A DNA stretch of 64,000 nt, from positions 1,345,041 to 1,409,040 of the forward strand of contig NZ_CP087952.1 in NCBI RefSeq assembly GCF_028752835.1, in the 5' to 3' direction. Shown here one piece after another: positions 24,990-34,133 of this stretch. The position numbers were made by a program, and so were the translations under genes. Numbering within the stretch: the stretch's first letter is position 1; every line of letters begins with the position of its first letter. Source of the stretch: Desulfosarcina sp. BuS5. GTDB lineage: Bacteria; Desulfobacterota; Desulfobacteria; Desulfobacterales; BuS5. The notes beneath the pieces are model-generated. The model saw only the letters and a program-made list of their open reading frames with translations. It had not been told where the DNA came from and ran no database searches.

Positions 24990-25481
24990 TCACAGATCAT
25001 CATCCGGAACCGGCGCTCCGGCCTGACCGGGAGGATTTATGCTAAAATTAATGACATCGCTAATATCACTCTCATTTCCGTCAAAATCGTAGGCTGTTAA
25101 AATCAGATAATACTTCTTGTTATCTGCTGCCGGATATGGAGGTAAATAAAAACGATAGGTTCCTTCCCAATATGTTTTTTCGAATCCGGGATAAGGATAT
25201 ACTTTCAATCCCTGTGGAAGATCAATTTGAAGCATGGGGGTCTGGGGAGTTCCCACAGCATCGAATGCCTCAAGTTCTATAAACCCATCATAATCTGTTA
25301 CTGAAACAGGCTGATCAGGCACTTCGCCGTCAGCATGAACCGCATAATAGATCCTCCACCCCTTAATATCGCTCTCTCTGGCCTGATTCCAGGTAATCAG
25401 CATAAAGTCAGCGAAAGCATGAAAGGAGAATATCATTAAAAAGGCAATATTTATAAAAAGGATAAGGATACTTTTTTTCAT
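24990..25481 (-). CDS. Exported FnIII-like domain protein
   Basis: The 163-residue product has a signal peptide (MKKSILILFINIAFLMIFSFHAFA) and one domain that reads like a fibronectin type III fold: the opening LITWNQARESDIKGWRIYYA, the late KKYYLILTAYDFDGNESDIS, with Trp, Tyr and Leu at typical strand positions. There are no catalytic motifs. The C-terminus is Pro/Asp-rich (PPGQAGAPVPDDD). It sits between a PKD/dockerin-like gene (28 bases upstream) and recB (3 bases downstream), and probably works with the former at the cell surface or outside the cell; that is inference from context. Confidence 0.72.
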   Translation of the reverse strand: MKKSILILFINIAFLMIFSFHAFADFMLITWNQARESDIKGWRIYYAVHADGEVPDQPVSVTDYDGFIELEAFDAVGTPQTPMLQIDLPQGLKVYPYPGFEKTYWEGTYRFYLPPYPAADNKKYYLILTAYDFDGNESDISDVINFSINPPGQAGAPVPDDDL

Positions 25482-25509
25482 CTTAATACTCCGGAATAAT
25501 TATCAAATT

Positions 25510-26709
25510 TTAATTTTGAATTACTATTTTGCCGTAACAACCGGTTGTCATCATCAGATCGTTTTTATCGATCCGCAGGTTCCGGTCGAAATCATATTCC
25601 TTTTTATAAGTATCAAGACCTTTTTGGGAATTGAATGATAATGCCAAAGCCGCCAGGTCTATTCCGTCGATATCTCCATCATCATCCTGATCCGATATTG
25701 AACAATCTGTACAACCATGGTCAATATCCTGATAATAAAGGCTTCCGACTTCGGCCTCGTCGTAAACCGATACAAAAGTAATTTTTGATGAAAAATCGTG
25801 TTCCGCGGTTACCGTCAACTGAAAAGCATAAGTGCCTGTTGTCTGAGGTGTAAAAGATGCAACCGGCTGATCCGAATTCTGAATGTCAACGGTTTTATTC
25901 AACGCCTCCCATTTGTAATAAACTGTTTCGGAAGTTGCCGAGGAAAGGCTCCCGTCAAGGATTACATTTCCCCCCAAAGGGATACTTTTAGGTGAACCGG
26001 GATTCGCTATAACATAGTCTGCAATATCATTGACTGCATTTACAGCAACATACCGTACGGGACTCCGGTTAAATGAAACATCCGCCGCAGTATCAGCGAT
26101 ATACAGCCTGAAATAGTAAGTGCCTTCTTTTGCAGGAGTAAAAACAGGATTCACAGCATTCTGATCGGAGAGTGTAATTTCTCCATCCCCGGGCCAAGCA
26201 TAACATTCCCAGTAATATAAAATAGAAGCTTTGTCATTATAAAAAAAATCATAGCTGTCTCCGGCATCAAGAGATACTTCATTACCGACCTGCGCAAGTT
26301 GATCCGGACCTGGATCAGCTATCGGCACTGTGACGGCTGAACAATCCGAGGTCGTAAAATTTGAGATTAAGTTATCCGAAACTACAGATGCTGCTCCTTG
26401 ATAGCCATGGCTGTCGTATGCTGTTGCTTGAAAGGAATAGGTTTTTCCGTAGCGGGGGAAATATTGAAAAAGATAGTCCGCATCCTTTGTGTAAGCGGGT
26501 ATTGCTGTAAAATAGACGGCTTCATCGTCATTTATTTTTACATTTACATCATAATAATATGATTTTCCATCAGACGCAGCCGATCCACCCATGGCGATCC
26601 CCCTGCGGTTTAAATCATAAGCATGCGCATCGGACATAACCGGAATAATGGCAATGTAAAAAAGCATATAAGAAAAAAATAACAGAACCTGGTTTATTAA
26701 TATTTTCAT
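25510..26709 (-). CDS. Exported PKD-domain protein with dockerin-like calcium-binding C-terminus
   Basis: The 399-residue protein has a signal peptide (to about residue 30, DAHA). Then come an N-terminal region of unknown type and two PKD-like domains at about 117-210 (PIADPGPDQLAQVGNEVSLD, GTYYFRLYIADTA) and 220-315 (GSPKSIPLGGNVILDGSLSS, GTYAFQLTV). The C-terminus carries two EF-loop sequences, DQDDDGDIDGID and DFDRNLRIDKND, spaced like a dockerin. PKD domains commonly mediate binding to proteins or polysaccharides. No catalytic domain is present, so a scaffold or adhesive role is more likely than an enzyme. Confidence 0.75.
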   Translation of the reverse strand: MKILINQVLLFFSYMLFYIAIIPVMSDAHAYDLNRRGIAMGGSAASDGKSYYYDVNVKINDDEAVYFTAIPAYTKDADYLFQYFPRYGKTYSFQATAYDSHGYQGAASVVSDNLISNFTTSDCSAVTVPIADPGPDQLAQVGNEVSLDAGDSYDFFYNDKASILYYWECYAWPGDGEITLSDQNAVNPVFTPAKEGTYYFRLYIADTAADVSFNRSPVRYVAVNAVNDIADYVIANPGSPKSIPLGGNVILDGSLSSATSETVYYKWEALNKTVDIQNSDQPVASFTPQTTGTYAFQLTVTAEHDFSSKITFVSVYDEAEVGSLYYQDIDHGCTDCSISDQDDDGDIDGIDLAALALSFNSQKGLDTYKKEYDFDRNLRIDKNDLMMTTGCYGKIVIQN

Positions 26710-26927
26710 AGCACATCCAATCTAAATTTGAGCGCCAATTCTTTATTTTTTTTTGATTTAACTTCTAAGTTTATATGGCGCTTGACAGTGAAATTGTGAA
26801 AAACTTGAATCTGAAATAATTTGTTTACAGATAAAGCAATATGTGTGCCAATTACGGCAATGAGAAAAATATGTAACGATATTAAAAGGTTGCGTTTGAA
26901 AGAGGGAAACCGGAAAGCTTTAATTGG

Positions 26928-27013
26928 ATGGTTTATAATGCAAAAAAACTGAACTGTATGGTTTATAATGCAAAAAAACTGAACTGTATGGTTTATAATG
27001 CAAAAAAACTGAA
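26928..27013. repeat. Tandem repeat, about 2.9 copies of a 30-bp unit
   Basis: The unit atggtttataatgcaaaaaa followed by actgaactgt starts at 26928, 26958 and 26988; the first two copies are identical and the third is 26 bases long before diverging. It is the only organised feature in the 528-base gap 26710-27237, which is otherwise AT-rich. No coding frame spans it convincingly. Confidence 0.9.
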
Positions 27014-27237
27014 TGGATTTTACTCCAAAAAAACTACCTAAATTTATTATAACACATAACTATCTGTATTTTTATCATTTTTAATGTATACAATTTCATG
27101 CACATATAACCTCTATTAATTAATGATATTGATAATAGATAATTAATATTGTACAGGTACAATATGAAAAAGTTATTTTACCTTCGTTTCCAGGCTCTGC
27201 CTTACACACCAAAACTTACTAAAATATAATATTTTTT

Positions 27238-27744
27238 ATGGGAAGAAGCAGATATAAAATTATTGAGAGCGGTAAAACATATTTTATAACAAGCAGTGTT
27301 ATAAACTGGCTTTCTTTGTTTGCCCTGCCCGCGCCAGCCGGAATTGTCATTGATTCGTTGAATTTTCTGCAGCAACAGCAAAGAATCAAAATTCATGCCC
27401 GGGTTTTAATGGAGACTCATTTTTATCTTGTTGTAACATCTACAAATATATCCAGTGAAATGAGAAAAATTAAATCATATACAGCAAGATCTATTGTCGA
27501 TTATCCGGAAGTCAATGGACCGAAATTTTTCCTGGAGCAGTTAAAGTTTTATAAAAAAAAGCATGAAAATGATTAAATCTATCAGGTCTGGCAAGAAGGT
27601 CTTCATCCAAAGCTCATTCCGGATGAAAAAAATGCTGATCGGAACTATAGAAACCGCTGATCTAAAAAAGGCAGAGCCTTGTGGTATGCAATAATGGATT
27701 ATCCGGAATTTGAACATTACCGTCATTATCTTGACACACGTTGA
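27238..27744 (+). pseudogene. Degraded REP-associated tyrosine transposase (IS200/Y1-like)
   Basis: The first 112 codons read MGRSRYKIIESGKTYFITSS, HARVLMETHFYLVV and EMRKIKSYTARSIVDY, matching the Y1 transposase family that mobilises REP sequences. The HUH-type motif is degraded: HFY where HFH is usual. A TAA at 27574 interrupts the expected KHExDxxYQVWQEG block, which continues in the same frame afterwards as IYQVWQEGLHPKLIPDEKNA. A TGA and an apparent internal deletion follow, before a C-terminal DYPEFEHYRHYLDTR. It is therefore a dead gene with in-frame stops rather than frameshifts. Confidence 0.82.
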
Positions 27745-27774
27745 CCAAAGGGCTGAATACGGAGAATATGTCAG

Positions 27775-28920
27775 ATGAAGTTTGACGACTATCGCTCATT
27801 ATTTCCTGTTACAGAGAAAAATATTTTTCTAAATCATGCAGCCGCATCCCCTGCGTCCCTGCGTGTTTTAAATGCAGTAACTGGATTTTACAGGGAATGC
27901 GTAGAGCAGGCGAGCAGGAATTATTTCAAATGGATGAAAAGGGTAGAAAAAACCCGAAGAAGGGCTGCCCATCTTATTAATGCGGAAACAAATGAGATTG
28001 CATTTACGGGGAACACTTCAGACGGGATAAGTGCGGTTGCATGGGGTTTCAAATGGAAGCGGAACGATGGTGTTATTGTAGCAGCGCCGGACTTTCCCTC
28101 CAATATCTATCCCTGGATGTATCTGGAGCAGCGTGGTGTTAATGTACATTTTTCCCAGCGTAAAGAGAATCGTTTTGGTGTAAAGGAGGTGGAAAAAGCT
28201 TTAAAACCGGATACAAAAATGATTGCTGTAAGTTCTGTGGACTATGCTTCCGGTTTTGCCGCAAATATTGAGGAGCTTGGAGATTTCTGCAAAAAAAAGG
28301 GGATTCTGTTATGCCTTGACGCGATTCAAAGCCTTGGCGTTATACCGATTGACGTGAAAAAAAGCGGGGTTCATTTTTTAGCTTCAGGAGGACACAAGTG
28401 GCTGACAGGGCCTATGGGCATAGGGATTCTTTTTATAGACAAAAGTGTAAATAATCTTGTTATTCCTGTGCGCACCGGATGGAAGAGTGTTATTAATGAA
28501 GAAGATTTTAATATAGACTTTACCCTGAAACCTGATGCTCTCCGGTTTGAGACAGGCACCATGAATCTTGCGGGTATTTTCGGACTTGATGCGGCCCTTG
28601 CCCTGCTGCAGGAAGTTGGGATATCCGAAATTTACAAAAAGGTTCTGGCAGTCATCGATCTCTTTATTGAAAGGCTTGAGGAACGAAAACTGGAGATAAC
28701 ATCTCCGTTGAAGAACCACGAAAGATCGGGGATTTTAACATTCAGGCCAAAGGGCGACCCGGAGGCTTGCTATAAGTTCCTTGTTAAAAGAGATATCATG
28801 CTATCCCTGCGGAACAACATGATCAGGCTTGCCCCGCACTTTTATAACAACGAATCGGATGTTGACGGTTTTTTTCATGAACTTGACATGTTTGATCAAA
28901 AAGCCCCCCATCTTTCCTGA
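27775..28920 (+). CDS. Class V aminotransferase (cysteine desulfurase-like PLP enzyme)
   Basis: The 381-residue protein has the fold-type I features of class V aminotransferases: FLNHAAASPASLRVL near the N-terminus, AFTGNTSDGISAVAWG, the substrate loop, SSVDYASGFAANIEEL, LCLDAIQSLGVIPIDVKK with the PLP-contacting Asp, and SGGHKWLTGPMGIG with the Schiff-base Lys. There is no obvious catalytic Cys loop of the SufS type, so the reaction could be transamination, desulfuration or selenocysteine lyase-like; I cannot decide. The start ATG has no strong binding site. Its 3' end overlaps the convergent kinase-like gene by 25 bases. Confidence 0.85.
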   Translation: MKFDDYRSLFPVTEKNIFLNHAAASPASLRVLNAVTGFYRECVEQASRNYFKWMKRVEKTRRRAAHLINAETNEIAFTGNTSDGISAVAWGFKWKRNDGVIVAAPDFPSNIYPWMYLEQRGVNVHFSQRKENRFGVKEVEKALKPDTKMIAVSSVDYASGFAANIEELGDFCKKKGILLCLDAIQSLGVIPIDVKKSGVHFLASGGHKWLTGPMGIGILFIDKSVNNLVIPVRTGWKSVINEEDFNIDFTLKPDALRFETGTMNLAGIFGLDAALALLQEVGISEIYKKVLAVIDLFIERLEERKLEITSPLKNHERSGILTFRPKGDPEACYKFLVKRDIMLSLRNNMIRLAPHFYNNESDVDGFFHELDMFDQKAPHLS

Positions 28921-31325
28921 AACATACCGGAATAAACAATCTTGAACATTAGCTCCAGCAAAGTGCCGGCCGGAATTTCTATACCATGCGGCTCTATACT
29001 TTTACTTAACTGTGCAAACTCCTTTGAATGCTCTTTTAAACATTTCAAATCCTGGAGTAATTTTTTAATCTTTACTTTATCATCGGGATTAAGTTCTTTT
29101 GTCCAGGCTCCTTGTTCCCATTTTGAATTTAACTCTCTAATTTTTACAGGCGACGCAACAAGAAGCTGCCTGCGAATCTTTTGGCTATTAAAAACCTTTT
29201 GAGATTCTATTAAATTTTTAATCGATTTTTCGATATTATCCCTGGCTGATTTAATTTCTTCACATAGCATTTTTTGAGCCTGTTCCGGCAGAATAATATT
29301 GATGCCTTTCAATATTCTTTTTTTTTTATCGGTTTTTTCTTTAAACTCCGCAACCGCGTTGCGCCAAAACAACTGACTGATTTCATAAATAAGAACTGAT
29401 GATTTCTTCTTTGCATTTAAGGGAGCCTGTATTTTTTTCAATATAATAGGAAACAATCTGACAGTTTTTTTAAAGAGTTGTTCTCCGGTAATCACCTGGA
29501 AGATGATAACTGTCGTTGCAAACCAGTCCTGCAGGTGTAAAATCCGGGGTAAATCTCTAAAAGTAGAAATCAACATCTCGTTGGTCAGCAATTGGGAAGG
29601 GGTAGCATAATATGGTGTTCCGCCCAGCTGCGGTTGAGCGATTTCAGAATTATCTTTTTCTTTAAAACAAACTGATGTTTCCACATCAATCAGCCCAATC
29701 GAGAATTCTTTCGGTGATCTTAAAAATCGGGGATAATGCGCCTGCTCTCCGGCTACAATCAAATTATCCGGTTTAAGATCCCGCATGGCGACGCCTTTTT
29801 TTTTTAACCAGGATAACAGGTCAAGCATGTTGGTAACAATTCCCTCAATTTGATATTTGTTTTGAAAAAATGATATCTCTATAATATATTTTCTGATTAT
29901 TTTTCTATATGCTTCGACATCCTTGATGTTGGCTTCAAAAATTATTTCAAACGATTTGTTTAAATCATCCGTCAATTCAGGTGGTATGCCTTCCTCGTTT
30001 TTTGAGATGGAATTTCCGGACAGATGCAGCAGGAACCACTTGCGAAGCTGGTATGCAGGAATTGATAACCTGGCATGCCCGGCTGTGAATTCTCTGACCT
30101 CCTTTTCACATTTAGTATATAAAATCTGTATCCCGGCACAAACAGGAGGGGTGGAGATCCCATATTTACCTTCAAATTCGTGCAGATCCCAGATAACGCC
30201 CGGTTGTTCATTTATTTCCTGTTCCATTTTGCCTTTAACAGCATGCATGTTTTTCAAGATATGTCCCAGGAAAAAATATTTTGACAAATTCATAAAATAT
30301 ACAAAGGAACCGCCGATTTTCAAATATTCCTGATACTTTGGATATCTCCCTACCCATTGAATATATTTTTCTTCAAGTTCTTCAGCAGTCAAAAGAGATT
30401 CTCCCTGAAAAGAATGGGTCTGTTTCATAATAACTGAAATCATTGGTATAATGCATTCCCTGGGAGCCAGGATATCTATAATATCCTTTTCCTTCTTGAT
30501 GCTTTCTATGTACAACCCAAAATCATCAATGGGCTCAGGGGGAACCTTGATAACCATGTGGATATCATAAATCACATAAAAACATCTGCTTTTGCTGCTG
30601 CTATCCTGACCTATTTGACCAATTGTGACCCGTCTTTTTGACCACGCTTTGTTTTGCCTTACGCGTAGTTCAAAAATTGAATTTGGAGCGGCTTGTTCTG
30701 CATCAGCCAGGTAAAAATTCGCAGGTGCGTCTTCCGGAGCGTTTAACTGCTTTTTGTACAATTTTAAAAAATAATATACTATCCTTTCATTCTCATTTAA
30801 TTCCTTTTCATTAATTTTAAAAAGCTTGATATTCTCTTCAGCACCTTCAATCTCATCTTTTTTGTTTTTTCCTGATCTCTTTAAATTATATAATAACACG
30901 GCAAACATTTTATAAGCAGATACCAGCAGAATAAGAACAATAATACTCGGCAAAACTTTTGTTAACCCGAAAAAGATTAAAGTTGCAAACTCCTGATTTT
31001 CTTGTTTCTTTAACGCCAAAGAATCAAAGAGTTGCTCCTTTTTTTTATAATAATATTTTATGACGGCCTTTTTATACGATATGGTCTCCTGATAAGCACT
31101 ATTTTTAATATGATCTATATCTACCCTTAAAATCATATCTGCTTTATTATTATTTTTATAATAAACTATTTCACCATTCCCCCACACATCATCTGCAAGT
31201 ATAAAATTTCCATTTTTTAAATATACGATATCCTTTTCGATTAACATTTCCCGATTAAAAAATTGAATGCCGCCAACAACAATCAATATAGTTAGCAGAA
31301 TTATCAATATTATTATTTTTTTCAT
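28896..31325 (-). CDS. Membrane-anchored protein kinase-like protein
   Basis: The 809-residue protein begins with a membrane segment (about 3-20), then a short extracytoplasmic-looking region with KNGNFILADDVWGNGEIVYY (about 37-56), a second membrane segment (about 118-145), and a long cytoplasmic part. The kinase-like core shows MVIKVPPEP for the ATP-binding Lys, MRDLKPDNLIV for the catalytic loop (Met replaces the usual His), IDVETSV where DFG is expected (the Asp is kept) and GGTPYYATPSQ for the activation segment. A large insertion separates the N-lobe Lys from the catalytic loop. A coiled, Lys-rich C-terminal region follows. It is either a divergent active Ser/Thr kinase or a regulatory pseudokinase. 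Confidence 0.7.
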   Translation of the reverse strand: MKKIIILIILLTILIVVGGIQFFNREMLIEKDIVYLKNGNFILADDVWGNGEIVYYKNNNKADMILRVDIDHIKNSAYQETISYKKAVIKYYYKKKEQLFDSLALKKQENQEFATLIFFGLTKVLPSIIVLILLVSAYKMFAVLLYNLKRSGKNKKDEIEGAEENIKLFKINEKELNENERIVYYFLKLYKKQLNAPEDAPANFYLADAEQAAPNSIFELRVRQNKAWSKRRVTIGQIGQDSSSKSRCFYVIYDIHMVIKVPPEPIDDFGLYIESIKKEKDIIDILAPRECIIPMISVIMKQTHSFQGESLLTAEELEEKYIQWVGRYPKYQEYLKIGGSFVYFMNLSKYFFLGHILKNMHAVKGKMEQEINEQPGVIWDLHEFEGKYGISTPPVCAGIQILYTKCEKEVREFTAGHARLSIPAYQLRKWFLLHLSGNSISKNEEGIPPELTDDLNKSFEIIFEANIKDVEAYRKIIRKYIIEISFFQNKYQIEGIVTNMLDLLSWLKKKGVAMRDLKPDNLIVAGEQAHYPRFLRSPKEFSIGLIDVETSVCFKEKDNSEIAQPQLGGTPYYATPSQLLTNEMLISTFRDLPRILHLQDWFATTVIIFQVITGEQLFKKTVRLFPIILKKIQAPLNAKKKSSVLIYEISQLFWRNAVAEFKEKTDKKKRILKGINIILPEQAQKMLCEEIKSARDNIEKSIKNLIESQKVFNSQKIRRQLLVASPVKIRELNSKWEQGAWTKELNPDDKVKIKKLLQDLKCLKEHSKEFAQLSKSIEPHGIEIPAGTLLELMFKIVYSGMFQERWGAF

Positions 31326-31410
31326 CTTCTGTTAATATATTTGCTTGGGGAAGGTGTTTTTGGATATGAAAAAACAGTCATTGCCGGATAGGCATTTTTC
31401 AAAGGTCTAT

Positions 31411-31453
31411 ATGTAAATAAAGTTTTTATGCAAATAAAGTCTCTATGCAAATA
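31411..31453. repeat. 17-bp tandem repeat, 2.5 copies, across a gene end
   Basis: The units atgtaaataaagttttt (31411-31427) and atgcaaataaagtctct (31428-31444) and a partial atgcaaata (31445-31453) are in tandem. The repeat runs into the last codons and stop of the VIT-like gene at 31443, so slippage here could change that protein's last residues. Confidence 0.75.
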
Positions 31454-31922
31454 TTGCGTCTATCCATTGGCCTGTTAAGCATGTGAGTATGATTACAAGT
31501 GCGGCTATTAAGAGGTGTTCTGCAATTACGGCCCACGGGTTTGAGCCGCTGTCCGACGCCATTTTATAACTTAGCAGAACCAGAACCGCAGTCCCCCATG
31601 CAATATTGACAAAAATGGCTGTTTGGAGTTGAAAAATCAGAACCGGTAGTAAAAAAGTCAACGCAAATAGAAACTTCGATAAAAAGGTTGATATGGTAGC
31701 CGCCCATATCTCTTTTATGCTATGTATGTTTTCCGACTCTTCAGAAATGTGTATGCCAAGCGCATCGGAAAGGGCATCTGCGATAGCTATGGTGCATATA
31801 CCGCCTATCACGACAAGTCTGGAGTGTGTGCCTGCATTCAAGCCCACCATAAGCCCCAGGGTTGTAATAACACCCGACGTAAGACCAAAAAAAATCCCTT
31901 TTTTGACAGATTTACTTACCAT
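31443..31922 (-). CDS. VIT/CCC1-like integral membrane protein
   Basis: The 159-residue protein is almost wholly membrane-embedded, with about four or five hydrophobic segments. The N-terminal block, GIFFGLTSGVITTLGLMVGL then AIADALSDALGIHISEESEN, matches the first part of the VIT1/CCC1 family, which moves iron or manganese out of the cytosol. Acidic residues in ADALSDAL and SEESE resemble metal-pathway positions. It is shorter than canonical VIT proteins (about 230-250) and lacks the cytoplasmic metal-binding insert, so it may be a reduced homologue. It lies 15 bases downstream of the PPi-PFK gene on the same strand. Confidence 0.75.
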   Translation of the reverse strand: MVSKSVKKGIFFGLTSGVITTLGLMVGLNAGTHSRLVVIGGICTIAIADALSDALGIHISEESENIHSIKEIWAATISTFLSKFLFALTFLLPVLIFQLQTAIFVNIAWGTAVLVLLSYKMASDSGSNPWAVIAEHLLIAALVIILTCLTGQWIDAIFA

Positions 31923-31937
31923 ATTTTGTGGACCCGA

Positions 31938-34031
31938 TCATGGTATTGCATTCAAAACCAATGTGATAGGTCTATCCTCCTCGCTCTTGCCAGTAAAACG
32001 TATAGGGCCGGGGTTTCTGTATTGATCGGCGCCGGGCTCAGCTGCAAGCCATTTATCCCTTAGAGCCTTGACTACCTTGAAAGCTGCTGAATTAATATCT
32101 ACGACACTCTTCTCCATCACAAGAGCCAGCCTGCCCTTTCTTTCTTCAAGATGCATAAGTGGAGCAATGGGAATTCCGATGGGCTTCCAATCAGCAAAGT
32201 TTTGATCAAGATTCATGATTGCGGCCATATAGCCGGTCACGCCGCCGGCTATCAGGCTAAAAACCGTTAAACCGAGATTATATGTATAATTACAGTCAAA
32301 CCTTGTTGGATCAGTCCCCCTGCCATCATAGCCGTAAAAATGTGATTGTGTTTTAAAATCGGGAACGGACTTATTATATATTTTTTTCACTGATGCAGGA
32401 ATATCTTCCTTTTCTGTTATAACACCACCTTTTGTCATGGAACTCTTAAGTATTTTAGTTGATGTAATTTTTTCTTTGACAAGCAGCAGTGCAGAGCCGT
32501 CATCATAGTTTCTGAAAATTACAGGCCCGAAAGAATCAGGATCAACTCCGTCCTTTTTCAAAGTCTTAACAAAATAATCTCTGTCTATTCCTATTTTGTA
32601 GACTCCCTTTTCTTTCAAAATATTCAGATAATCCTGAACAATTTCCATCAGAACTTTATCCGTCTCCACCTGGGAAAAGGGGAAATTCCCATGGCTGTCA
32701 CGCTCCATCAGCAACCCTTCCTTGAAGAAATCGGGAATATCACTAAACAGATCATCATCCCTTCTGTTCCAGCATGACATTTTATTCTCTTCCTCACAAA
32801 GCCTTGCCAGCCTCCTTAAATATTCAAGTTTATTCTCAAGAAAGGGAAATTCTGTATGAAAGTCAGTATCGTGAATTTCGTTATATTCCGCAATAATCGT
32901 ATTCAGCTTGATTATAAAGGTTTGAATCTCATTAATAAATTCAAGCACGCCCTCGGGTAGTACTATGACACCGTAGTTTTTGCCTGCAGCAGCTCTTTGC
33001 ACTATACAGTCACAAATTACCCTGGAAAGATGCCTGAGCGTCATACCGTATGCTATATAGTCTATTCTGTTTTCCTTCCGAGCCTTCTCGAGTCGCGACT
33101 CATCTATGTAGTCGGCAAGGTCCTCTCCTATAAGGGTCAAATTTGCATGAGTCTGAAGCGCTACCTCCAAAGCCAAATGGCTTGCAACCCTTCCCATTAC
33201 CTTGCAAATGTGCCAGTATTTTACATCGGAACTGCAATCTGTGCAAAGGTTGCTTATTGAACCTGCAAAAGCTCTGGCAGCAGAATGGAAACCAAAGGAT
33301 ATTGCGCATAAAACATTTCCGTCGGCATCCCTTACCTGTACATCGCCGTCTATTGTTTTGGGGACACCAATGACTTGAATTCCGTCATCAAACATATCCT
33401 GGGCCAGAAAAGCCGCATTTGTATTAGAATCATCCCCTCCTACGATAACCAGAGCATCGAGATCAAGCTTGCTGCATGTTTCTTTTGACAGTGCCATTTT
33501 TTCCTGTGTATCGATTTTTGTACGGCCTGTCTTTATCATTGAAAAGCCTCCGAGATTCCTGTAGGCATTTATAATATTGTCTGTAAGCTCAACAGCTTCA
33601 CTTTCAATAATACCGTCCGGGCCCATAAGAAAACCATATATTATGCTTTCAGGGTTGGCTTTTTTTGCGGCATCATAAATACCTGCAATTACATTATGCC
33701 CACCGGGAGCCGGGCCTCCTGAGAAAACAACGCCGATAATCCGTTTTGTGGAATATTCTCTTTTCCGGGATTCATCCGGGTAATCGATTCCTTCAATATC
33801 CTGCGCCTTATTATCGATAATCTTCGGCAAATGCTTAGCCGCTTCACTATGAATTTTAAAATTGAAATTATTATTTTCCTTTAAAGCCGTAAGGGGCTTG
33901 GTGAACGCTTTGCATACCGGGGGTATGTATCCTCTTCTTTCAATAATCTCCTGATTAATATTTCCGGTTATTTTCTTAACTTCCGGATTTGACAAAAGGT
34001 CTTCAGCGCTGACACTCCTTTTTTTCTGCAT
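31938..34031 (-). CDS. pfp: Pyrophosphate-dependent 6-phosphofructokinase (PFP, long form)
   Basis: The 697-residue enzyme interconverts fructose 6-phosphate and fructose 1,6-bisphosphate using pyrophosphate. Signature blocks are VVFSGGPAPGGHNVIAG (about 101-117), the GGDDSNTNAAFLAQ phosphate-donor motif, where GGDD rather than GGDG marks PPi use, and PKTIDGDV, the catalytic segment with Asp as proton acceptor. The length, above 500, fits the plant-like/long group of anaerobes. A reversible PPi-PFK can serve both glycolysis and gluconeogenesis. It is divergent from the NIL/ferredoxin gene, with about 100 bases between the starts. Confidence 0.92.
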   Translation of the reverse strand: MQKKRSVSAEDLLSNPEVKKITGNINQEIIERRGYIPPVCKAFTKPLTALKENNNFNFKIHSEAAKHLPKIIDNKAQDIEGIDYPDESRKREYSTKRIIGVVFSGGPAPGGHNVIAGIYDAAKKANPESIIYGFLMGPDGIIESEAVELTDNIINAYRNLGGFSMIKTGRTKIDTQEKMALSKETCSKLDLDALVIVGGDDSNTNAAFLAQDMFDDGIQVIGVPKTIDGDVQVRDADGNVLCAISFGFHSAARAFAGSISNLCTDCSSDVKYWHICKVMGRVASHLALEVALQTHANLTLIGEDLADYIDESRLEKARKENRIDYIAYGMTLRHLSRVICDCIVQRAAAGKNYGVIVLPEGVLEFINEIQTFIIKLNTIIAEYNEIHDTDFHTEFPFLENKLEYLRRLARLCEEENKMSCWNRRDDDLFSDIPDFFKEGLLMERDSHGNFPFSQVETDKVLMEIVQDYLNILKEKGVYKIGIDRDYFVKTLKKDGVDPDSFGPVIFRNYDDGSALLLVKEKITSTKILKSSMTKGGVITEKEDIPASVKKIYNKSVPDFKTQSHFYGYDGRGTDPTRFDCNYTYNLGLTVFSLIAGGVTGYMAAIMNLDQNFADWKPIGIPIAPLMHLEERKGRLALVMEKSVVDINSAAFKVVKALRDKWLAAEPGADQYRNPGPIRFTGKSEEDRPITLVLNAIP

Positions 34032-34133
34032 CTGCGTTCTCCCTGCAATTATTGATTGTTGACATGCTGCCTGATAAAATTTAAATTGACATTTTCTTTG
34101 AAAAAAATAAAGATTTTTTTTGGAGGTTTTTTT

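Noticed and set aside
26928-27013. CRISPR array
   Set aside because: Copies are contiguous with no spacers, and no cas genes are near.
27574-27576. TAA as a possible recoding site in the RAYT gene
   Set aside because: A second stop, an internal deletion and a mutated catalytic motif show decay; no recoding signal was seen.
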